Part shown: positions 61,300-64,000 of the stretch, piece by piece
Position numbering within the stretch: position 1 is the first letter of the stretch
How the letters are laid out: every line of letters starts with the position of its first letter
Program-made: the position numbers and the translations under genes
The notes under the pieces: model-generated
The model's database searches: none
Seen by the model: only the letters and a program-made list of their open reading frames with translations
Told to the model about the DNA's origin: nothing
Assembly: GCF_900101595.1 (NCBI RefSeq)
Contig: NZ_FMYY01000006.1
Coordinates: 1-64,000 of the forward strand
Origin: Paenibacillus sp. cl123
GTDB lineage: Bacteria; Bacillota; Bacilli; Paenibacillales; NBRC-103111
Reading direction: 5' to 3'
Length of the DNA: 64,000 nucleotides

Positions 61300-61803
61300 A
61301 TGCTGGCTTTATACAGCAAAGGCAGTCCGGTCACCTTTTATAGTGTCAGCACCCGGCCGAGTCATCACTTGATTCCGCCATCCTGCGGGGTGGGCACGTA
61401 TTTCGAGGACGTTCACCCGGAGTGGCAGATGTGCTGCAAGCATATACCGGAGGAGCTCAAGCGATCTTGGGAGGAATCGGGCCGGCTCGTGCGCGGGCGG
61501 TTATTCAAGCTGCCGGAGGACCGGCTGCATTTCGACTGTCTGTTCCTCACGCCGAGCGATATCGCAACGCTGGAAATGTATGTCGCCGAGCAGAAGGCTG
61601 CGGCAGAGGCGCAGTCCGAGCCTCTGACCAACGGTCCGGGGGTTTTGCTGGTTGAGCTGATGATCAATTTCATGAAATCCCACGTCGGGGAAACCGTCTT
61701 CCCGTTCATTGGGGAACGCCCGCTCGCCGAGGCAACTCCTGGCTCCGTGCTGAACGGCTCGCTCTGGCGGGCGATGGGACATATCGCAGTCGCCATCCCG
61801 TAA
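61300..61803 (+). CDS. Conserved-looking protein of unknown function
   Basis: A 167-residue cytoplasmic protein. Composition is ordinary: no signal peptide, no TM segment, no repeats. Features are GVGTYFEDVHPEWQMCCKHIPEELKRSWEE (about 29-58) with paired cysteines, and a helical middle (DIATLEMYVAEQKAAAEAQ). Ribosome site GCGGAGG 7 nt before the ATG supports coding. It is divergent from the iron-controlled HmoA-like gene. No family recognised. Confidence 0.6.
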   Translation: MLALYSKGSPVTFYSVSTRPSHHLIPPSCGVGTYFEDVHPEWQMCCKHIPEELKRSWEESGRLVRGRLFKLPEDRLHFDCLFLTPSDIATLEMYVAEQKAAAEAQSEPLTNGPGVLLVELMINFMKSHVGETVFPFIGERPLAEATPGSVLNGSLWRAMGHIAVAIP

Positions 61804-61921
61804 CCGGCGGGGATGAAGATAATATTATCCAAACTCTGCTTAGCTTCCTCTATCCCTCTCGCTATCCCCTCTTGTTTATAATCAAGTTATTCCAGTAGCT
61901 GAAGAGAGGATGAAGGCGAGG

Positions 61922-63334
61922 ATGGACAAGAAACAACCGATTCTGCTGAACGATGAACAGATGAGACAATTTATTACGAATGGTTTTCTGATATTGAACA
62001 CCGATTTCTCTGCGGAATTCCATGAAAGCCTGATGGCGCAGCTGAACAAGGTGTATCAGGAGGAAGGCAACCCCGGCAATAATCTGCTGCCGCGGATCCG
62101 GGAGATTCAGAAGGTATTCGACCACCCGGTTATCACCGGCGCTCTAAGCAGCGTGCTTGGTCCGGATTATATGCTGCATGCGCATCGCCACGGACATTTC
62201 AATGCCAACCCGGTAGCCGGGGGATGGCATAAGGACAGCTACTGGGGTTATTCCCGGATGCGCAACCATCATCCTTGGTGGGCGATGATCATGTACTTCC
62301 CTCAAGATACGCCGCCCGAGCTCGGACCGACGGGGATCATGCCGGGAACTCAGAATTATGAGACACGGATCTTCGACAAGGATGAAGCGGAAGGAGAAGC
62401 GCTTGCGAGCGGCCAGGCCGGCACCTTCGCGCTCATCCACTACGACATCTGGCATCGCTCGACGCCGAATGTGCTCGGCAATCCGCGTTATATGCTGAAG
62501 TTCGAATTCATGCGCACGCAAGCGCCTGTCCGGCCGACATGGGATACTCAAGGCGGACCGTGGTCCGCGCCGGCTGGGATCGCACCGGGAATTACCGCCC
62601 ATGACCGGCTGTGGGAAGAGACCTGGAACTGGCTGTCCGGCGAGCTGGGCAGTCTGGCCGATACGCAGCCGGGTGATGACACGGTTGTGCGGGAGCTGGC
62701 GCTTCAGCTTGAGGATGACTATGAGCCTAACGCGCTGAATGCCGCATACGAGCTTGCTTCGCGCGGCGAGGTCGGGGTCCGCGCGCTGCTGGAAGCTCTC
62801 CGTCACGAGAAGACGGCCGTATCCCGGCTGGCGGCGTACGGGCTGTCGGCAAGCGGGGAGAGCGCGGTGCCGGGCTTGATCGCCGAACTGGACACGGCGC
62901 GCGAGATTACGGTGGTGCATGCGGCATTTGCGCTTGGCGAACTGCGGCAGCTCGCCGTCGCCGCGGTTCCCAGGCTGAACGGCTTGATGGAGCATGCCTC
63001 CGTAGAGGTGCGCCGCACGGCCGTGGAAGCGTTGGGCATGATCGGGCGGGCTGCGCCGGATACGGTGCAAGGGCTGATCCGCGGGCTGCAGGACGAGGAT
63101 ACGCAGATCCGCTTCATGACCGGTCTCGCTCTTACGCGGCTTGGCCGCGCCGGAGAGGCCGCCATTCCCGAGCTGGAACGCGCCCTGGACGACGACAACC
63201 GATATGTACGCGCTCATGCCGCCGAGGCGCTGCGCTATATCGGCACGCCGGAGGCTCATGAGGTGCTGATCCGGGAGCTGTTCCAGTCCCGGTGGTGCGC
63301 TACTACGACGAAGGCAAGCACGTTTTATCCGTGA
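61922..63334 (+). CDS. Phytanoyl-CoA dioxygenase-like protein fused to HEAT repeats
   Basis: A 470-residue two-part protein. The first half is a PhyH-type Fe(II)/2-oxoglutarate oxygenase: QFITNGFLILNTDF, the HxD pair in WHKDSYWG (H103, D105), distal His178 in YDIWHRSTPN, and an Arg-containing strand PRYMLKFEF. From about 270 to 460 come HEAT/PBS-lyase-like repeats (VSRLAAYGLSASGESAVPGLIAEL, VRRTAVEALGMIGRAAPDTVQGLIRGL, VRAHAAEALRYIG). It would hydroxylate an unknown substrate, with HEAT repeats binding a partner. ATG 61922 or 61910 is possible. Confidence 0.83.
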   Translation: MDKKQPILLNDEQMRQFITNGFLILNTDFSAEFHESLMAQLNKVYQEEGNPGNNLLPRIREIQKVFDHPVITGALSSVLGPDYMLHAHRHGHFNANPVAGGWHKDSYWGYSRMRNHHPWWAMIMYFPQDTPPELGPTGIMPGTQNYETRIFDKDEAEGEALASGQAGTFALIHYDIWHRSTPNVLGNPRYMLKFEFMRTQAPVRPTWDTQGGPWSAPAGIAPGITAHDRLWEETWNWLSGELGSLADTQPGDDTVVRELALQLEDDYEPNALNAAYELASRGEVGVRALLEALRHEKTAVSRLAAYGLSASGESAVPGLIAELDTAREITVVHAAFALGELRQLAVAAVPRLNGLMEHASVEVRRTAVEALGMIGRAAPDTVQGLIRGLQDEDTQIRFMTGLALTRLGRAGEAAIPELERALDDDNRYVRAHAAEALRYIGTPEAHEVLIRELFQSRWCATTTKASTFYP

Positions 63335-63361
63335 GCCTGGGCCGTATAAATAAACAAAACC

Positions 63362-63397
63362 AGCTCCGTCCGCCGCGAGGCAGAGACGGAGCTTTTT
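63362..63397 (+). terminator. Terminator after the PhyH/HEAT gene
   Basis: AGCTCCGTC (63362-63370) pairs with GACGGAGCT (63385-63393), followed by TTTTG, 28 bp beyond the stop. It is a clean intrinsic terminator. Confidence 0.85.
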
Positions 63398-63520
63398 GTA
63401 TGGGCTTGAACAGGAACCGGGGATGGAGGAGATGCCCGCACCACGGGATGGCGGCTGTCCCAGCAATAGGGTTTCTCATTTGAGGATACAACTTCAGACC
63501 CCGAGCTGTAACGGAAAAAT

Positions 63521-63676
63521 CGTACAACTTGCTCCCGCGCTTGCGGTCAAACTTGGGATTTGTACGGGAAACCGTACAAAGTGCTCCCGCGCTTGCGCTC
63601 AACTATGGAGTTTATACGGTAAACCGTACAAAGCACTCTCCGTCTTATTTAAAAGATGGAATTTGTTCGAAAATTC
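63521..63676. repeat. 52-bp tandem repeat, three units
   Basis: Units start at 63521, 63573 and 63625 with CGTACAA. Units 1 and 2 are nearly identical (CTCCCGCGCTTGCG core); unit 3 has diverged. Each holds a GTACAA..TTTGTAC-like inverted pair near its ends. The flanks have no coding frame with a ribosome site. The wider 63398-63812 gap shows nothing else. Confidence 0.75.
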
Positions 63677-63812
63677 GTGTAAACGTTCTTCGGTTTGCGA
63701 TCAAACAGTGAACCTGCGCGGTAACATCCGTTATGGCCGCACCGATAGAGGCGACGTTACCGGCCAAAGAGGGACGATGGACAGGTCCGGCCTCCTCCTT
63801 GCGTTCATGGCC

Positions 63813-64000
63813 TCACGGCTGAGGAGTCGGGTACAGTTCGCGGAACTGGCTGGGCGAGAAGCCGGTATGATCCTTGAACATGCGGGAGAAGTACGACATT
63901 TCCATGCCGAGCGACTCTGCTATTTCCGAGATATTGAGCTGGGAGAAGGACAGCAGCTGCTTGGCTTTCTCCATGCGCCTCCGATTGACGTATTGGATGG
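63813..64000 (-). CDS. AraC-family regulator, C-terminal end (partial)
   Basis: The right edge cuts this leftward gene. The visible part, 62 codons to TGA at 63813-63815, is the second half of an AraC/XylS DNA-binding domain: QYVNRRRMEKAKQLLSFS, NISEIAESLGMEMSYFSRMFKDHTGFSPSQFRELYP. The same signature occurs in the sensor/AraC protein at 9733-12018. Full length and ligand cannot be judged from here. Confidence 0.9.
   Translation of the reverse strand, partial: IQYVNRRRMEKAKQLLSFSQLNISEIAESLGMEMSYFSRMFKDHTGFSPSQFRELYPTPQP

Noticed and set aside
63521..63676. CRISPR array
   Set aside because: Units are contiguous without unique spacers, and no cas gene is near.
1..64000. tRNA, rRNA, transposase or prophage structural genes
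   Set aside because: None recognised on either strand; the CxxC fragment at the left edge alone does not establish a prophage.

Overview
The window looks like chromosomal DNA of a GC-rich Firmicute of the Paenibacillus/Cohnella type. This rests on strong AGGAGG ribosome sites, TTG and GTG starts, MalFG/LplBC-type ABC systems without their own ATPase, YesN-like sensor/AraC regulators, cre boxes, an xpt-pbuX operon behind a guanine riboswitch, and an S-layer (SLH) surface protein. No rRNA, tRNA, transposase, integrase or CRISPR array was seen, so this appears to be a metabolic and regulatory stretch rather than a mobile island. The species call is inference.

Layout. 0-9 kb: an epoxide hydrolase divergent from a WYL regulator, greA, a decapitated TIGR01777 epimerase, a DUF6492 glycosyltransferase-like protein with a GDP-mannose synthase, and rlmN. 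9-17 kb: a five-gene leftward operon (lipoprotein, two permeases, sensor/AraC regulator, MDR dehydrogenase) with a cre inside its promoter, then a TrmB-type regulator divergent from a prohibitin-like protein. 18-26 kb: DUF4385, phospholipase D-like, cytoplasmic GH20 hexosaminidase, a frameshifted signal peptidase I remnant, a large-subunit catalase, a Zn-ribbon protein and a UDG-like protein. 26-28.6 kb: guanine riboswitch, xpt, pbuX.

28.9-39.6 kb is the most coherent system. A leftward catabolic operon (zinc polyol dehydrogenase, RpiB, DhaK, DhaL, GlpX, HAD phosphatase, GDPD) and a leftward ABC importer flank a rightward DeoR repressor. The catabolic and transporter promoters share one layout (an ATCAA..AACAT block upstream of TTGACA), and the transporter leader carries a cre. 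The gene set fits a tetritol (erythritol/threitol) pathway: polyol to erythrulose, phosphorylation, isomerisation to erythrose 4-phosphate, and exit through sedoheptulose bisphosphate. The substrate is inferred, not proven.

39.8-52.3 kb: cytoplasmic alpha-amylase, a GntR regulator fused to an ABC solute-binding domain, and a 1753-residue SLH protein. The SLH gene abuts a severed 2-hydroxyacid dehydrogenase C-terminus, followed by an (alpha/alpha)-barrel glycosidase-like protein and an FAD oxidoreductase. 52.6-57 kb: an MFS exporter behind a leader peptide and hairpin (probable attenuation), DUF1697, a methyltransferase and a thioredoxin reductase-like protein. 57-60 kb: an overlapping cassette of an ECF-like sigma factor (probable CTG start), a one-pass membrane protein (putative anti-sigma) and a TPR/carboxypeptidase-regulatory-domain protein. 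60-64 kb: PspC, a Fur-controlled IsdG/HmoA-like monooxygenase, an unknown protein, a phytanoyl-CoA-dioxygenase/HEAT fusion, a 52-bp tandem repeat, and the C-terminus of an AraC regulator cut by the window edge.
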